Assembly: GCA_963770375.1 (NCBI GenBank)
Contig: CAVYPM010000021.1
Span: forward strand, 62,001 to 126,000
Length of the DNA: 64,000 nt
Source of the DNA: DASVBE01 sp963770375
GTDB lineage: Bacteria; Actinomycetota; Actinomycetes; Streptosporangiales; Streptosporangiaceae
Reading direction: 5' to 3'
This document shows positions 24,329-33,281 of the stretch, piece after piece. The notes under the pieces are model-generated. The model ran no database searches. It was not told where the DNA came from and saw nothing but the letters and a program-made list of their open reading frames with translations. Each line of letters begins with the position of its first letter. The first letter of the stretch is position 1. The translations under genes and the position numbers were made by a program.

Positions 24329-25422
24329 CCGGGATGGAGCTGACAAGCGAGCAGGTGCTGCTGCGGGACGCCGTCCGCGGGCTGCTGGCCAGCCACAGCG
24401 GCCCGGGCGAGGAGGGCTTTGACGGGGCGCTCTGGCGGCGGCTGTGCGGCGAGATCGGCGTGGCCGGCCTGCTGGTGCCGGAGAGCCACGGCGGGGCCGG
24501 GGCCAGCCTGGCCGACGTGCTGGTGGTGATGGCGGAACTCGGCCGCGCGCTGGCCCCGGTGCCGATGCTCGGCTCGGCGGTGCTGGCCACCGCGGTACTG
24601 CTGGAGGCCGATGCTGACACCGCCGGGCGGCTGCTGCCCGCGCTGGCGGACGGCACCACGGTCGCGGCTCTGGCCTGGGCCGGGCGGGACGGCCTCTGGG
24701 ACCCCGGTCAGGCCGCGTGCCGGGCCAGCCAGGACCCGGCGGGCGGCTGGCGGCTATCCGGCGAGGCCCACTACGTGCTCGACGGTGACGTCGCCGGCGT
24801 GCTGCTGGTGGCGGCGCACGCCCCGGACGAGGTCGCGGTGTTCGAGGTGGACCCGGCCGCCGCCGGGGTCACCCGCCGCGCCGTGACCACGATGGACACG
24901 ACCCGCCGGCTCGCCACGGTGAGCCTGGACGGCGCGGCGGGCCGGCCCGCCGGCTGCGGCCCGGACGGCCTGGCCCGGGCCCGGGACCTGGCCTGCCTCG
25001 CGCTGGCCGCCGAGCAGGCCGGCGCGGCCCGCCGGGCCCTGGAGCGGACCGTGGCCTACACCAGGGACCGGGTCCAGTTCGGCCGCCCGATCGGCTCGTT
25101 CCAGGCGCTCCAGCACCGGATGGCCGACCTGCACGTGCTGACCGAATCGGCCTGGTCGCTGTGCTGGGCGGCGGCTCAGGACGGCACTGTGCAGGACCGG
25201 GATGGGCCCGGCCCCGGGCTGCGCGCGGCCGCGGCCCGGGCCTACTGCTCGGAGGCCCTGCTCCGGGTGGCGGGCCAGATGATCCAGCTGCACGGCGCGA
25301 TCGGCATCACGTGGGAGCACGACGCGCACCGCTACTTCAAGCGCGCGCACGGCGCGGGCCAGCTGTTCGGCCCGCCGTCCGCGCACCTGGCCCGGATCGC
25401 GGACGCCCTCCTGCCGGGCTGA
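24325..25422 (+). CDS. fadE33: acyl-CoA dehydrogenase FadE33-like
   Basis: A 365-residue acyl-CoA dehydrogenase-fold protein: GGAGASLADVLVVMAELGRALAPVP, GGWRLSGEAHYVLDGD, RDRVQFGRPIGSFQALQHRMADL and LHGAIGITWEHDAHRYFKR. The base-providing glutamate region of full dehydrogenases is not obvious; FadE32 and FadE33 probably form one heteromeric enzyme, as inferred for the mycobacterial pair. ATG at 24325 in ATGA overlap with fadE32; last gene of the fadD3 operon and convergent with hsaB after 6 bp. Confidence 0.83.
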   Translation: MTGMELTSEQVLLRDAVRGLLASHSGPGEEGFDGALWRRLCGEIGVAGLLVPESHGGAGASLADVLVVMAELGRALAPVPMLGSAVLATAVLLEADADTAGRLLPALADGTTVAALAWAGRDGLWDPGQAACRASQDPAGGWRLSGEAHYVLDGDVAGVLLVAAHAPDEVAVFEVDPAAAGVTRRAVTTMDTTRRLATVSLDGAAGRPAGCGPDGLARARDLACLALAAEQAGAARRALERTVAYTRDRVQFGRPIGSFQALQHRMADLHVLTESAWSLCWAAAQDGTVQDRDGPGPGLRAAAARAYCSEALLRVAGQMIQLHGAIGITWEHDAHRYFKRAHGAGQLFGPPSAHLARIADALLPG

Positions 25423-25428
25423 GAGCGC

Positions 25429-26001
25429 TCAGATCCAGTCCGCGTGCCGGGGCCAGGCCAGCAGGGAGTCCACCACCTCAGGCGGGCCGTCCCCGGCACC
25501 GGGCGCGGTCGCTGCGTACCGGCCCTTGTAGAAGAGCAGCGGCGGCCCCGGCCGGCAGGCCCGCAGGCCGGTCACCCGCCCGGTCACCACGTAGTGGTCC
25601 CCGGCCTCGTGCACGCCTTCCACCTCGGCGGTGACCCAGGCGAGCGCGTTGTCGAGCACCGGCGCCCCGGACGGCGCCGGGGACCAGCCGACACCGTCGA
25701 ACTTGCCCGCGCCGCCGGCCGCGCCGGAACCGCGGCCGGCGAACACCCGGGCCAGCTCGCGCTGCTCGTCGGCGAGGACGTTGGCGCAGAAGTGCCCGGC
25801 CCGGCTGATCCGCGGCCACGTCGCCGACGAACGGCTGGGGCAGAACAGCACCAGCGGCGGGTCCAGCGACACCGCCGCGAACGACTGGCAGGTGAACCCG
25901 GCGGGCCCGTCCGCATCCACCGTGGTGATCACCGTGACACCGGTGCAGAAGTGGCCGAGCACCTGCCGGAACAGCTGCCCGGTCCCGGTGTCAGTGGTCA
26001 C
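25429..26001 (-). CDS. hsaB: flavin reductase HsaB
   Basis: A 190-residue split-barrel flavin reductase (FMN-binding). HFCTGVTVITTVDADGPAGFTCQSFAAVSLDPPLVLF-type core with SRSSATWPRISRAGHFCANVLA is characteristic. It supplies reduced flavin to HsaA for hydroxylation of 3-HSA. Last gene of hsaA-hsaD-hsaC-hsaB, the same order as mycobacterial Rv3570c-Rv3567c. GTG-type start; 19 bp after hsaC. Confidence 0.92.
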   Translation of the reverse strand: MTTDTGTGQLFRQVLGHFCTGVTVITTVDADGPAGFTCQSFAAVSLDPPLVLFCPSRSSATWPRISRAGHFCANVLADEQRELARVFAGRGSGAAGGAGKFDGVGWSPAPSGAPVLDNALAWVTAEVEGVHEAGDHYVVTGRVTGLRACRPGPPLLFYKGRYAATAPGAGDGPPEVVDSLLAWPRHADWI

Positions 26002-26020
26002 TGTGCCCGCTGGCCCTGGC

Positions 26021-26923
26021 TCAGTGGGCGCCGGGCGCCGCGAACCGGTGGCCCCACAGGCTGATCGCGGTAGTTTCCCTGGTCACCCAGGTCCGGTCGT
26101 CGACCAGCTGGCCGTCGGTGCCGTACTCGATGTCGAACCCGCCGGGAGTCCGGGCGTAGAACGACACCATCAGGTCGTTGGCGTGCCGGCCGAGGGTGGC
26201 GCTGACCGGGGCGCCCCGGCGCTCGCACCGGTCCAGCGCCCGGCCCACGTCGTCCAGCGAGGCGACCTCGATCATCAGGTGCACGATCCCGGGCCCGGCC
26301 GGGAACGGCGCCAGCGCCAGCGAGTGGTGCCGCGGGTTGCAGCCGAGGAACCGCATGAACAGCGGATCGCCCGGCGGCTGGCCGAACAGCTCGGGCGCCA
26401 TGCGCATCGAGTCCCGCAGCCGGAAACCCAGCGCACCGGACCAGAACGCCATCGCCGCGGCGTCGTCGGTGACCGGCAGCACGGCGTGCCCCAGCCCCAT
26501 CTCCCCGGTCACGAACCGGGTGCCGTAGGCGCTGACGAACGGCCGGTTAGCGAGCGTGGCGCCGCAGAAGATCTCCAGCGCGTTGCCGGACGGGTCGGAG
26601 GCGAACCGCAGCTGCGCGACCTGGCGCGCGGCGCACTCCTCCGGCGTCCCCGCGGTGACCTCGGCGCCCGCCGCGGTCAGCGCCTTCTCGGTATCGGCCA
26701 GCGCGGCCTCGTCCGCGACCTCCCAGCCGGTGGCGGCCAGCCGCTCCTGCTCCCCCGGCACGACCACCAGACGGGCCGGGAAGTCGTCCATCCGCAGGTA
26801 CAGCGCGTCCGGCTCGGGCCCGCGTCCCTCGGCCATGCCCAGTACGCGGACGCCGAACTCGCGCCAGGCGGCCACGTCGGCCGACTCGATCCGCAGGTAG
26901 CCAAGGGACCGGATCCCGCTCAT
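26021..26923 (-). CDS. hsaC: extradiol dioxygenase HsaC (3,4-DHSA dioxygenase)
   Basis: A 300-residue type I extradiol dioxygenase with two vicinal-oxygen-chelate modules. The Fe(II) ligands are H146 (GLGHAVLPV), H215 (GIVHLMIEV) and E266 (FDIEYGT), at the family positions. It cleaves the catechol 3,4-DHSA in meta fashion. The ATG overlaps the hsaD stop by four bases. Confidence 0.94.
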   Translation of the reverse strand: MSGIRSLGYLRIESADVAAWREFGVRVLGMAEGRGPEPDALYLRMDDFPARLVVVPGEQERLAATGWEVADEAALADTEKALTAAGAEVTAGTPEECAARQVAQLRFASDPSGNALEIFCGATLANRPFVSAYGTRFVTGEMGLGHAVLPVTDDAAAMAFWSGALGFRLRDSMRMAPELFGQPPGDPLFMRFLGCNPRHHSLALAPFPAGPGIVHLMIEVASLDDVGRALDRCERRGAPVSATLGRHANDLMVSFYARTPGGFDIEYGTDGQLVDDRTWVTRETTAISLWGHRFAAPGAH

Positions 26924-27762
26924 CCCGCGTCTCCTTCCAGGAAGCTGATCGCCAGCCGGTTGAACTCGTCGAACTTCTCCAGCTGGGCCCAGTGCCCGCA
27001 GCCGCCGAACACGTGCAGCTGCGCCCGCCTGATGAGCTTCAGCGCGACCAGCGCGCCGTCCAGCGGGTTCACCCGGTCCTCCCGGCCCCAGATCAGCAGC
27101 ACCCGCTGCGTCAGCCGGTGCGCCTCCCGCCAGAGCATCGCTTCCTCGGCGTGCGCCGGGTCGAAGAACGAGGCGCCCAGCGACGCCATCGCGGCCAGCG
27201 CTTCCGGGTCGCTGGCCGCGGCGAACCGCTCGTCGATCAGCTCGTCGGTGATCAGCCGCTGGTCGTGCACCAGCGTGCGGAGGAACCGGGCCAGCTTCTC
27301 CCGGGTCGGCCCGGGCGGCGCGGCGAACTCCATCAGCCGTTTGACGCCCTCGGTCGGGTCCGGGGCGAACACGTTGAGGCTGAGCCCGCCGGGCCCCATC
27401 AGCACCAGCCGCCCGGTACGCCCTGGGTAGTTCAGCGCGAACCGGACCGCGGTGCCGCCGCCCAGCGAGTTCCCGATCAGGTGCACCCGCTCGACGCCGA
27501 GCCCGGTCAGCAGCTCCGCCAGCGCGTCCGCGGCGAACGTGAAGTAGCTGCCGGTCACCGGCGGCTTGTCCGACCGGCCGAAGCCGGGCTGATCCACCAC
27601 GATCGCGCGGAACCGCTTGGCGAAGACCGGCAGGTTGGCGCCGAAGTTGCTGAGACCGGACGCGCCCGGCCCGCCGCCGTGCAGCAGCACCACCGGGGTG
27701 CTGCCCGCGCCGTCGTCCGGGCCGCCAGGACCGGCCTCGGTGTAGTGCAGCCTGATGGTCAT
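26920..27762 (-). CDS. hsaD: C-C bond hydrolase HsaD (4,9-DSHA hydrolase)
   Basis: A 280-residue alpha/beta hydrolase of the meta-cleavage-product family. Nucleophile S99 in GNSLGGG, acid D229 in WGREDRVNPLDG, base H257 in GCGHWAQLE; the oxyanion segment is HGGGPGASG. It splits 4,9-DSHA into DOHNAA and a dienoate. Preceded by a duplicated 17-bp segment that doubles its purine-rich ribosome-binding region. Confidence 0.94.
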   Translation of the reverse strand: MTIRLHYTEAGPGGPDDGAGSTPVVLLHGGGPGASGLSNFGANLPVFAKRFRAIVVDQPGFGRSDKPPVTGSYFTFAADALAELLTGLGVERVHLIGNSLGGGTAVRFALNYPGRTGRLVLMGPGGLSLNVFAPDPTEGVKRLMEFAAPPGPTREKLARFLRTLVHDQRLITDELIDERFAAASDPEALAAMASLGASFFDPAHAEEAMLWREAHRLTQRVLLIWGREDRVNPLDGALVALKLIRRAQLHVFGGCGHWAQLEKFDEFNRLAISFLEGDAG

Positions 27763-27770
27763 CGGGCTGA

Positions 27771-27804
27771 TCCCTTCACAGCACGGGTCCCTTCACAGCA
27801 CGGG
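27771..27804. repeat. 17-bp tandem duplication in the hsaA-hsaD gap
   Basis: Two identical 17-base copies (27771-27787, 27788-27804) fill the space between hsaA stop and hsaD start. On the coding strand each copy ends in GTGAAGGGA, so the likely ribosome site is present twice. Confidence 0.75.
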
Positions 27805-27809
27805 CCCCC

Positions 27810-28997
27810 TCAGAGCATCGCGTCCGGCCCCACGTCGAGGCCGAACTCGCCGCGGCCGAACATCGTCAGCGCCCGCTCCGGGTCGTTGATCGCGTGCACC
27901 CGGCCCGCGTGCGCGTCCCGCCAGTGCCGCTGGATCACTGTGCCCGCGGCCAGCGCCCGGCCGCCGGAGTTCTCGAACAGCAGGTCCACCGCGCTGATCG
28001 AGCGGCCGGTCCCGAGCACCTGGTCGCGGCGCACCCGCAGCCGCAGCGGGATCGGGATCTTCTCCCCGGCCCGGGCGTGCGCCATCAGGTCCGTCATGTT
28101 CCGCTCCAGCGCCAGCCAGGCCGCGTCGATCTCGGCCGCCGCCTGCGCCACCCGGACCTGCCCGTGCGGGTCCTCGGCCGCCTTCTGCCCGGCGTAGGAG
28201 GCCCGCACCCGGCCGCGCTGGTAGGCCACGTGCGCGTCGTAGGCGCCGGACGCCATCCCGATGATCGGCGCAGTGATGCTGTAGGGAAACACCGAGCCGT
28301 AGGGCAGCCGGAACAGCGGCCCGGGGTTGGCCTCCTGGCCCGGGCACCGGCACTTGGTCACCTCGGTGAAGCTGAGCGACCGGTGCTCGGGCACGAACAC
28401 GTCGTCGACCACGATGTCGTTGCTGCCGGTGCCGCGCAGCCCGACGGTGTCCCACACGTCGTCGATCGTGTAGTCCCGGATGGGCAGCAGGAACGTGCGG
28501 AAGTCCACCGGGTGGCCGCCGTCGTCCACCACGAAGCCGCCGAGCAGCACCCAGGTCGCGTGGTTGCAGCCGGAGGAGAAGCTCCACCGCCCGGTGAGCC
28601 GGTGGCCGCCGGGCTCGGCCTGGGCCCGGCCGGTCGGCGCGTACGACGACGAGGCCCGGGTCTCCGGGTCGTCGGCCCACACCTCCTCCTGGGCCGCCAG
28701 CGGGAACAGCCCGATGTGCCAGGGGTGCACGCCGAGCACCGAGGCCACCCAGCCGGTCGACCCGCAGGCGCTGGCGATCAGCCGGACCGCGGAGTAGAAG
28801 GTGACCGGGTCGGCCTCCATCCCGCCGAACCGGGCCGGCTGGAGCAGCCGGAAGAAGCCGGTCTCCGCCAGGGCCTTGACCGAGGCGTCCGGGATCACCC
28901 GGGCGTCCTCGGCGGCCTGAGCCCGGTCGCGCAGCACCGGCAGCAGGTCGCGGACCCCGGCGAGGACCTCCTGCCCGGCGTTACCGTTCGCCCCCAC
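27810..28997 (-). CDS. hsaA: 3-HSA hydroxylase oxygenase component HsaA
   Basis: A 395-residue flavin-dependent monooxygenase with acyl-CoA dehydrogenase fold. PARFGGMEADPVTFYSAVRLIASACGSTGWV, WSFSSGCNHATW, DDVWDTVGLRGTGSNDIVVDDVFVP and HWRDAHAGRVHAI are group D features. It hydroxylates 3-HSA to the catechol with flavin from HsaB. GTG start after GAGGAGAGGG; first gene of the hsaADCB operon and 33 bp from the KstR box at 29031. Confidence 0.94.
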   Translation of the reverse strand: MGANGNAGQEVLAGVRDLLPVLRDRAQAAEDARVIPDASVKALAETGFFRLLQPARFGGMEADPVTFYSAVRLIASACGSTGWVASVLGVHPWHIGLFPLAAQEEVWADDPETRASSSYAPTGRAQAEPGGHRLTGRWSFSSGCNHATWVLLGGFVVDDGGHPVDFRTFLLPIRDYTIDDVWDTVGLRGTGSNDIVVDDVFVPEHRSLSFTEVTKCRCPGQEANPGPLFRLPYGSVFPYSITAPIIGMASGAYDAHVAYQRGRVRASYAGQKAAEDPHGQVRVAQAAAEIDAAWLALERNMTDLMAHARAGEKIPIPLRLRVRRDQVLGTGRSISAVDLLFENSGGRALAAGTVIQRHWRDAHAGRVHAINDPERALTMFGRGEFGLDVGPDAML

Positions 28998-29021
28998 GTC
29001 CCTCTCCTCGGGTTGGCATCG

Positions 29022-29053
29022 TCAACAGACTAGAACATGTTCTAGTCTGTTGA
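29022..29053. promoter_or_regulatory. KstR operator at the centre of a 32-bp perfect palindrome (hsaA/kshA)
   Basis: The core TAGAACATGTTCTA (29031-29044) fits the KstR consensus and is itself fully palindromic; the symmetry extends nine more bases on each side (outer arm TCAACAGAC). It lies midway between divergent hsaA and kshA and can serve both. Confidence 0.92.
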
Positions 29054-29117
29054 TAGTAAGCAGCGGTGCGATCCGATAACCGGTTTCAGCGATGAACGAC
29101 CCGGCGGAGGGGCCAGC

Positions 29118-30303
29118 ATGAGCGACCGGGAAGCCATCAGGACCATCGACAGCGGCACGCCGCCGGCCCGGTACGCCCGGGGCTGGCACTGCCTGGGCCT
29201 GGCCGCCGCGTTCCGCGAGCCGGGGCCGCACGCGGTGCACGCCTTCGGCACCAAGCTGGTGGTGTTCGCCGACTCGGCGGGCCGCCTGCACGTGCTGGAC
29301 GCGTTCTGCCGGCACATGGGCGGCGACCTGAGCATGGGCACGGTCAAGGGCGACGAGGTCGCCTGCCCGTTCCACGACTGGCGCTGGGGCGGCGACGGCC
29401 GGTGCGCCCGCATCCCCTACGCCCGCCGGGTGCCGCCCGCCGCCAGGACCCGGTCCTGGACTGCCCTGGAGCGCAACGGCCACCTGTTCGTCTGGAACGA
29501 CCCGCAGGGCCGGCCGCCGTCACCCGAGCTGGAGATCCCCGCGATCGCGGGCGTCGGCGACCCCGGGTGGACCGGCTGGACCTGGGACACCCTGCTGGTC
29601 GAGGGGGCGAACTGCCGCGAGGTGGTCGACAACGTGGTCGACATGGCCCACTTCTTCTACATCCACTTCGCGTTCCCGACGTACTTCAAGAACGTGCTCG
29701 AGGGGCACATCGCCACCCAGTACCTGCGCACCAGGTCGCGCCCGGACGTGGAGTCCGGCACGAACTACACGGCGGGCGGGGCGGAGACCACGCTGCGCTC
29801 CGAGGCCTCCTACTACGGGCCGTCCTACATGATCAACTACCTGTGGCACGACTACCGTGGCTCGACCATGGAGAGCGTGCTGATCAACTGCCACTACCCG
29901 GTCACGCCGACCTCGTTCCGGCTGCAGTGGGGCGTGATCGTCAAGCGGCCGCCGGGCCTGTCGGACGAGCACGCGGGCAAAGGTCGGGGCCAGCTTCGCC
30001 AAGTTCGTCGGCCTGGGCTTCCAGCAGGACGTGGAGATCTGGCGGCACAAGACCCGGATCGACAACCCGCTGCTGTGCGCCGAGGACGGCCCGGTGTACC
30101 AGCTGCGGCGCTGGTACGAGCAGTTCTACACCGACGTCGAGGACATCACGCCGGACATGGTCGCGCGGTACGAGTTCGAGGTGGATACCACCCGGGCGGT
30201 GGCGGCGTGGGAGGCCGAGGTCGCCGGGAACCTGGCCCAGCGCGGCTCCGGGGCCGAGGCAGAGGCCGGAGCTGGCGCAGAAGCCGGGACCGGAGCCGGC
30301 TAG
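29118..30303 (+). CDS. kshA: 3-ketosteroid 9alpha-hydroxylase oxygenase KshA (frameshifted)
   Basis: About 394 residues when restored. Rieske ligands C64, H66, C83 and H86 (FCRHMGG...ACPFHDW); mononuclear iron histidines H178 and H183 in DMAHFFYIHF. It reads as KshA throughout: TYFKNVLEGHIATQYLRT and ESVLINCHYPVTPTSFRLQWGVIVKRP. Near 29981 an extra A in GGCAAAGGTC breaks the frame after SDEHAGK; the sense resumes as VGASFAKFVGLGFQQDVEIWRHKTRIDNPLL and stops at 30303. The C-terminus ends in an Ala/Glu/Gly-rich tail with short repeats. ATG with GGAGGGG upstream. Confidence 0.9.
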
Positions 30304-30306
30304 CCG

Positions 30307-30564
30307 ATGCGCCACGCCGACCAGCGCCACGCCGGGCTCAGCGCGGTGACCTGCGACCGCTGCGCCGCCACGGTCCTGGTCGCCAAGTTCAGCGCGCAGC
30401 ACACCAGCGTGCAGTGGGACGCGGCGTCGGTGCGGGCCTGCGCCGAGTTCAGCCTGCGGGCCGCCCTGGGCGAGCGGACCGCGCTCATCGACGGCTGTGC
30501 CAGCCTGCGGGACAGCATCGAGGCGGCGATCAGCGACGGCCGCCTGGCCGTGGCCCCGCCGTGA
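30307..30564 (+). CDS. small conserved protein between kshA and kshB
   Basis: An 85-residue protein from ATG 30307, three bases after kshA, whose stop overlaps the kshB start (GTGA). VTCDRCAATVLVAKF carries one CxxC pair, followed by HTSVQW, a lone cysteine in ACAEFS and another in IDGCASL. With four cysteines it could bind a metal or a cluster. It looks like a ferredoxin-unrelated companion of the hydroxylase; a small protein of unknown role is also found beside kshA in mycobacteria. No function can be assigned. Confidence 0.75.
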   Translation: MRHADQRHAGLSAVTCDRCAATVLVAKFSAQHTSVQWDAASVRACAEFSLRAALGERTALIDGCASLRDSIEAAISDGRLAVAPP

Positions 30565-31580
30565 GCCGCCCCCGCGCGTTCCACCCGCTGCCGGTCGCGG
30601 AGGTCATCGCCGAGACCGCAGACGCCTGCTCGCTGGTGCTCGACGTCCCGCCCGTACTGGCCGGCGCGTTCACCTACCGGCCGGGGCAGTTCCTCACGAT
30701 CCGGGTGCCGGGCAGCGACGGCCCGGTGGCGCGCTGCTACTCGCTGTCCAGCTCGCCGCACACCGGGGACCGGCACACGATCACGGTCAAGCGGGCCGGG
30801 TACGCCTCGAACTGGATCGCCGATCACGTGCGGGCCGGGACCGTGCTCGACGTCCTGCCGCCGGGCGGCACGTTCACCCCCAGGGACCTGTCCGCCGACT
30901 TCCTGATGTTCGCCGCGGGCAGCGGGATCACCCCGGTCATCTCCATCGTGAAGTCGGTGCTGGAGCAGGGCCACGGCCAGGTCACGCTGATCTACGCCAA
31001 CCGCGACGACCGCTCGGTGATCTTCGGCGGCGAGCTGCGGCGGCTGGCCGACAGGGCCGGGTCCCGCCTGGTCGTGCTGCACTGGCTGGACTCGCTGCAG
31101 GGGCCGCCGACGCCCGCCGCGCTGGCCGCGCTGGCCCGGCCCTGGTCCACCAGGGAAGCCTTTCTCTGCGGCCCCGACCCGTACCTGGAAGTGGTCCGCC
31201 GCGCCCTGCACCGGCTCGGGGTTCCCGGCCCGCGCATCCACGCCGAGCGGTTCCTGTCCCTGGCCGGCGACCCGTTCGTCCCGGCCCCGCCCGCGCCCGG
31301 CGGCGTAGCCGCCACCTGCGAGGTCACCCTCGACGGCGAGCAGCGGACGCTGGAGTGGCCGCCCGGCACACGCCTGCTCGACCTGCTGCTCGAGGCCGGC
31401 CTGGACGCACCGTTCTCCTGCCGGCAGGGCGTCTGCGGGGCCTGCACCTGTCAGCTGGACGAGGGGGAGGTCGAGCACGGGAACAACGAGGTGCTCGACG
31501 AGGCGGACCTGGCGCAGGGTTACATCCTGGCCTGCCAGGCGGTGCCGCGGACCGGGACGGTCCGGGTCAGCTACCCGTGA
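30561..31580 (+). CDS. kshB: 3-ketosteroid 9alpha-hydroxylase reductase KshB
   Basis: A 339-residue FNR-type reductase with C-terminal plant-type ferredoxin. FAD site RCYSLSSSPHTGD, NADH-binding GSGITPVISIVKS and CGPDPYLEVV; the 2Fe-2S cysteines are in FSCRQGVCGACTC and, after about 30 residues, LACQA. It passes electrons from NADH to KshA. GTG start in overlap with the small gene. The last 14 bases overlap the end of the convergent flavoprotein gene. Confidence 0.94.
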   Translation: MSRPRAFHPLPVAEVIAETADACSLVLDVPPVLAGAFTYRPGQFLTIRVPGSDGPVARCYSLSSSPHTGDRHTITVKRAGYASNWIADHVRAGTVLDVLPPGGTFTPRDLSADFLMFAAGSGITPVISIVKSVLEQGHGQVTLIYANRDDRSVIFGGELRRLADRAGSRLVVLHWLDSLQGPPTPAALAALARPWSTREAFLCGPDPYLEVVRRALHRLGVPGPRIHAERFLSLAGDPFVPAPPAPGGVAATCEVTLDGEQRTLEWPPGTRLLDLLLEAGLDAPFSCRQGVCGACTCQLDEGEVEHGNNEVLDEADLAQGYILACQAVPRTGTVRVSYP

Positions 31581-33189
31581 CCGGAGGCGGGGCGGCGGCC
31601 GCAGCCGCGGCAGCCGCGGCCGCGTGCTGGCCCGCGCGCCGTCCGGAGAACACGCAGTCCGCCAGCGACAGCCCGCTGACGTAGGAGCGCGAGCACAGGC
31701 CCACCGCGGTCCGCCCGGCCGCGTACAGGCCGGGCACGCCGCCGCCGTCAGAGCGCCGCACCTGCCCGCTGTCCTCCGCGACGACCAGGCCGCCGAGCGT
31801 GAGCACCGGGACGGGACTGGCCACCGAGGGCCGCACCGAGAAGTCGATCAGCGAGAACGGCGGCTGGTCCTGCGCCCGCACCTGGTCGGCCGGCTTGCCC
31901 GCCGGATCCGGCCCGCCGGAAGCCGCCATCGCGTTGTGCGCGGCCACCGTGGCCTCCAGCCCGGCCGGGTCAACCCCGGCCCGCCGGGCCACCGCGTCCA
32001 GCGTCGCCGCCCGGTGACGGCCACGGGTGAGCAGATACCGCGCCTGCAGCCGCTGGAACCACAGCGTCGTACCGCGAACCTGGCCGCGGGCCAGGGCCAG
32101 CGTCGCGTCGTCCACCAGCAGCCAGGCCCGCGCCCCTGGCCGCCGCACGATCGCGTCGCCGATCGCCGCCCCGTACCGGGACTCGTCGCAGATCCGCAGC
32201 CCGGCCCGGTCCACCAGGATCCCGTGGATCAGCGCCGGCGGCGGGGACAGGAACCGCCACAGCGACACCCGGTCCAGGAACGCGGTGGCCCCGCCGGCCG
32301 CAGCACCGAGCCGGATGCCGCTGCCGTCGTCACCCGGCGTGCCCAGCGGCAGGCCGCCGCGGCTGGCCGGGGCGTGCTCCCGGAGCATGGCCTTGTTGGT
32401 CACGAACCCGCCCGCGGCCAGCACCACGCCGCCGCGTGCGCCGGCCCGCAGCGGCCGGCCGTACCGGCGCTCCAGCCACGCCACCGGCCGGTGCATCGAC
32501 CGGCCGAGCCGCGGGGCGTACAGGTAGGGCTTGGCCGACCAGCGGTGCAGCACCCGGTGCGCGGTCCTGGCCCACCGCGGGGCCCCGCGCAGGCTGCTGG
32601 CCGCCACCCCGGTGACCCGCCCGTCCGCGTCGGTGATCAGCTGCTCCACCCGGGTCTGCGGGAGCACCGTGGCGCCGCTGGCGCGGACCGCCGCGGCCAG
32701 CCGGGCGTACAGTACCCGGCCCGAGGTGCCCCGGCCGTGCGTGCGGTGGCCGCGCGGGGCCGGCGGCGCGACCGCCGCGAGGGACTGCTCGCTGCCGGAG
32801 TAGTACAGGTAGTGCCGGTTCGTCGGGTAGGACGTCTTGTCCGGGCACAGGCTGCCCTCGAACGGCACCCCGTGCCGCTCCAGCCAGGCCAGCATGGCGG
32901 GGCTGCCGTCGCAGAACGCCCGCAGCGTGGCCGCGGACACCACGTCGCCCGCCTCGGCGCTCAGGTAGGCGAACATCGCCCCGGCCGAATCGGTGACCCC
33001 CGCGGCCTGCTGCTGCGGCGTGCCGCCCCCGGCGTAGACCACGCCGCCGGACAGTGCGGTCGCGCCGCCGCCGCCGAACCGGTCCAGGACCAGCACCCGG
33101 GCCCCGGCCGCGGCCGCTTCCAGCGCGGCGCACGCGCCCGCGGCGCCGAAGCCCACCACGATCACGTCGCTTTCGAGGTCCCAGGTCAC
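31567..33189 (-). CDS. KstD-family FAD flavoprotein, probably 3-ketosteroid Delta4-(5alpha)-dehydrogenase type
   Basis: A 540-residue fumarate-reductase-like flavoprotein. DVIVVGFGAAGACAALEAA binds FAD; ATALSGGVVYAGGGT, VVLAAGGFV and the C-terminal RSYVSGLSLADCVFSGRRA are closer to the Delta4-(5alpha)-dehydrogenase branch (Tyr and Ser in SYVS) than to KstD, which has SYAGAG. It would convert 5alpha-reduced ketosteroids to 4-ene-3-ones. GTG 33189 is used because GGAGG lies upstream; the tail is an alanine run of more than ten residues. Paired divergently with kstD over a KstR box. Confidence 0.8.
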   Translation of the reverse strand: MTWDLESDVIVVGFGAAGACAALEAAAAGARVLVLDRFGGGGATALSGGVVYAGGGTPQQQAAGVTDSAGAMFAYLSAEAGDVVSAATLRAFCDGSPAMLAWLERHGVPFEGSLCPDKTSYPTNRHYLYYSGSEQSLAAVAPPAPRGHRTHGRGTSGRVLYARLAAAVRASGATVLPQTRVEQLITDADGRVTGVAASSLRGAPRWARTAHRVLHRWSAKPYLYAPRLGRSMHRPVAWLERRYGRPLRAGARGGVVLAAGGFVTNKAMLREHAPASRGGLPLGTPGDDGSGIRLGAAAGGATAFLDRVSLWRFLSPPPALIHGILVDRAGLRICDESRYGAAIGDAIVRRPGARAWLLVDDATLALARGQVRGTTLWFQRLQARYLLTRGRHRAATLDAVARRAGVDPAGLEATVAAHNAMAASGGPDPAGKPADQVRAQDQPPFSLIDFSVRPSVASPVPVLTLGGLVVAEDSGQVRRSDGGGVPGLYAAGRTAVGLCSRSYVSGLSLADCVFSGRRAGQHAAAAAAAAAAAPPPVTGS

Positions 33190-33245
33190 CAGCGCCGCAG
33201 CCTCCGTTTCCCCGCTCCGCTCCTGGCCACACCCTCGGCCAAAAC

Positions 33246-33259
33246 TGGAACGTGTTCTA
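33246..33259. promoter_or_regulatory. KstR operator, exact match, between the two ketosteroid dehydrogenase genes
   Basis: TGGAACGTGTTCTA fits the consensus; 22 bp before the kstD ATG and 56 bp before the divergent flavoprotein gene. Confidence 0.88.
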
Positions 33260-33281
33260 GTATGGGAGGCCGGGAGGCCGA

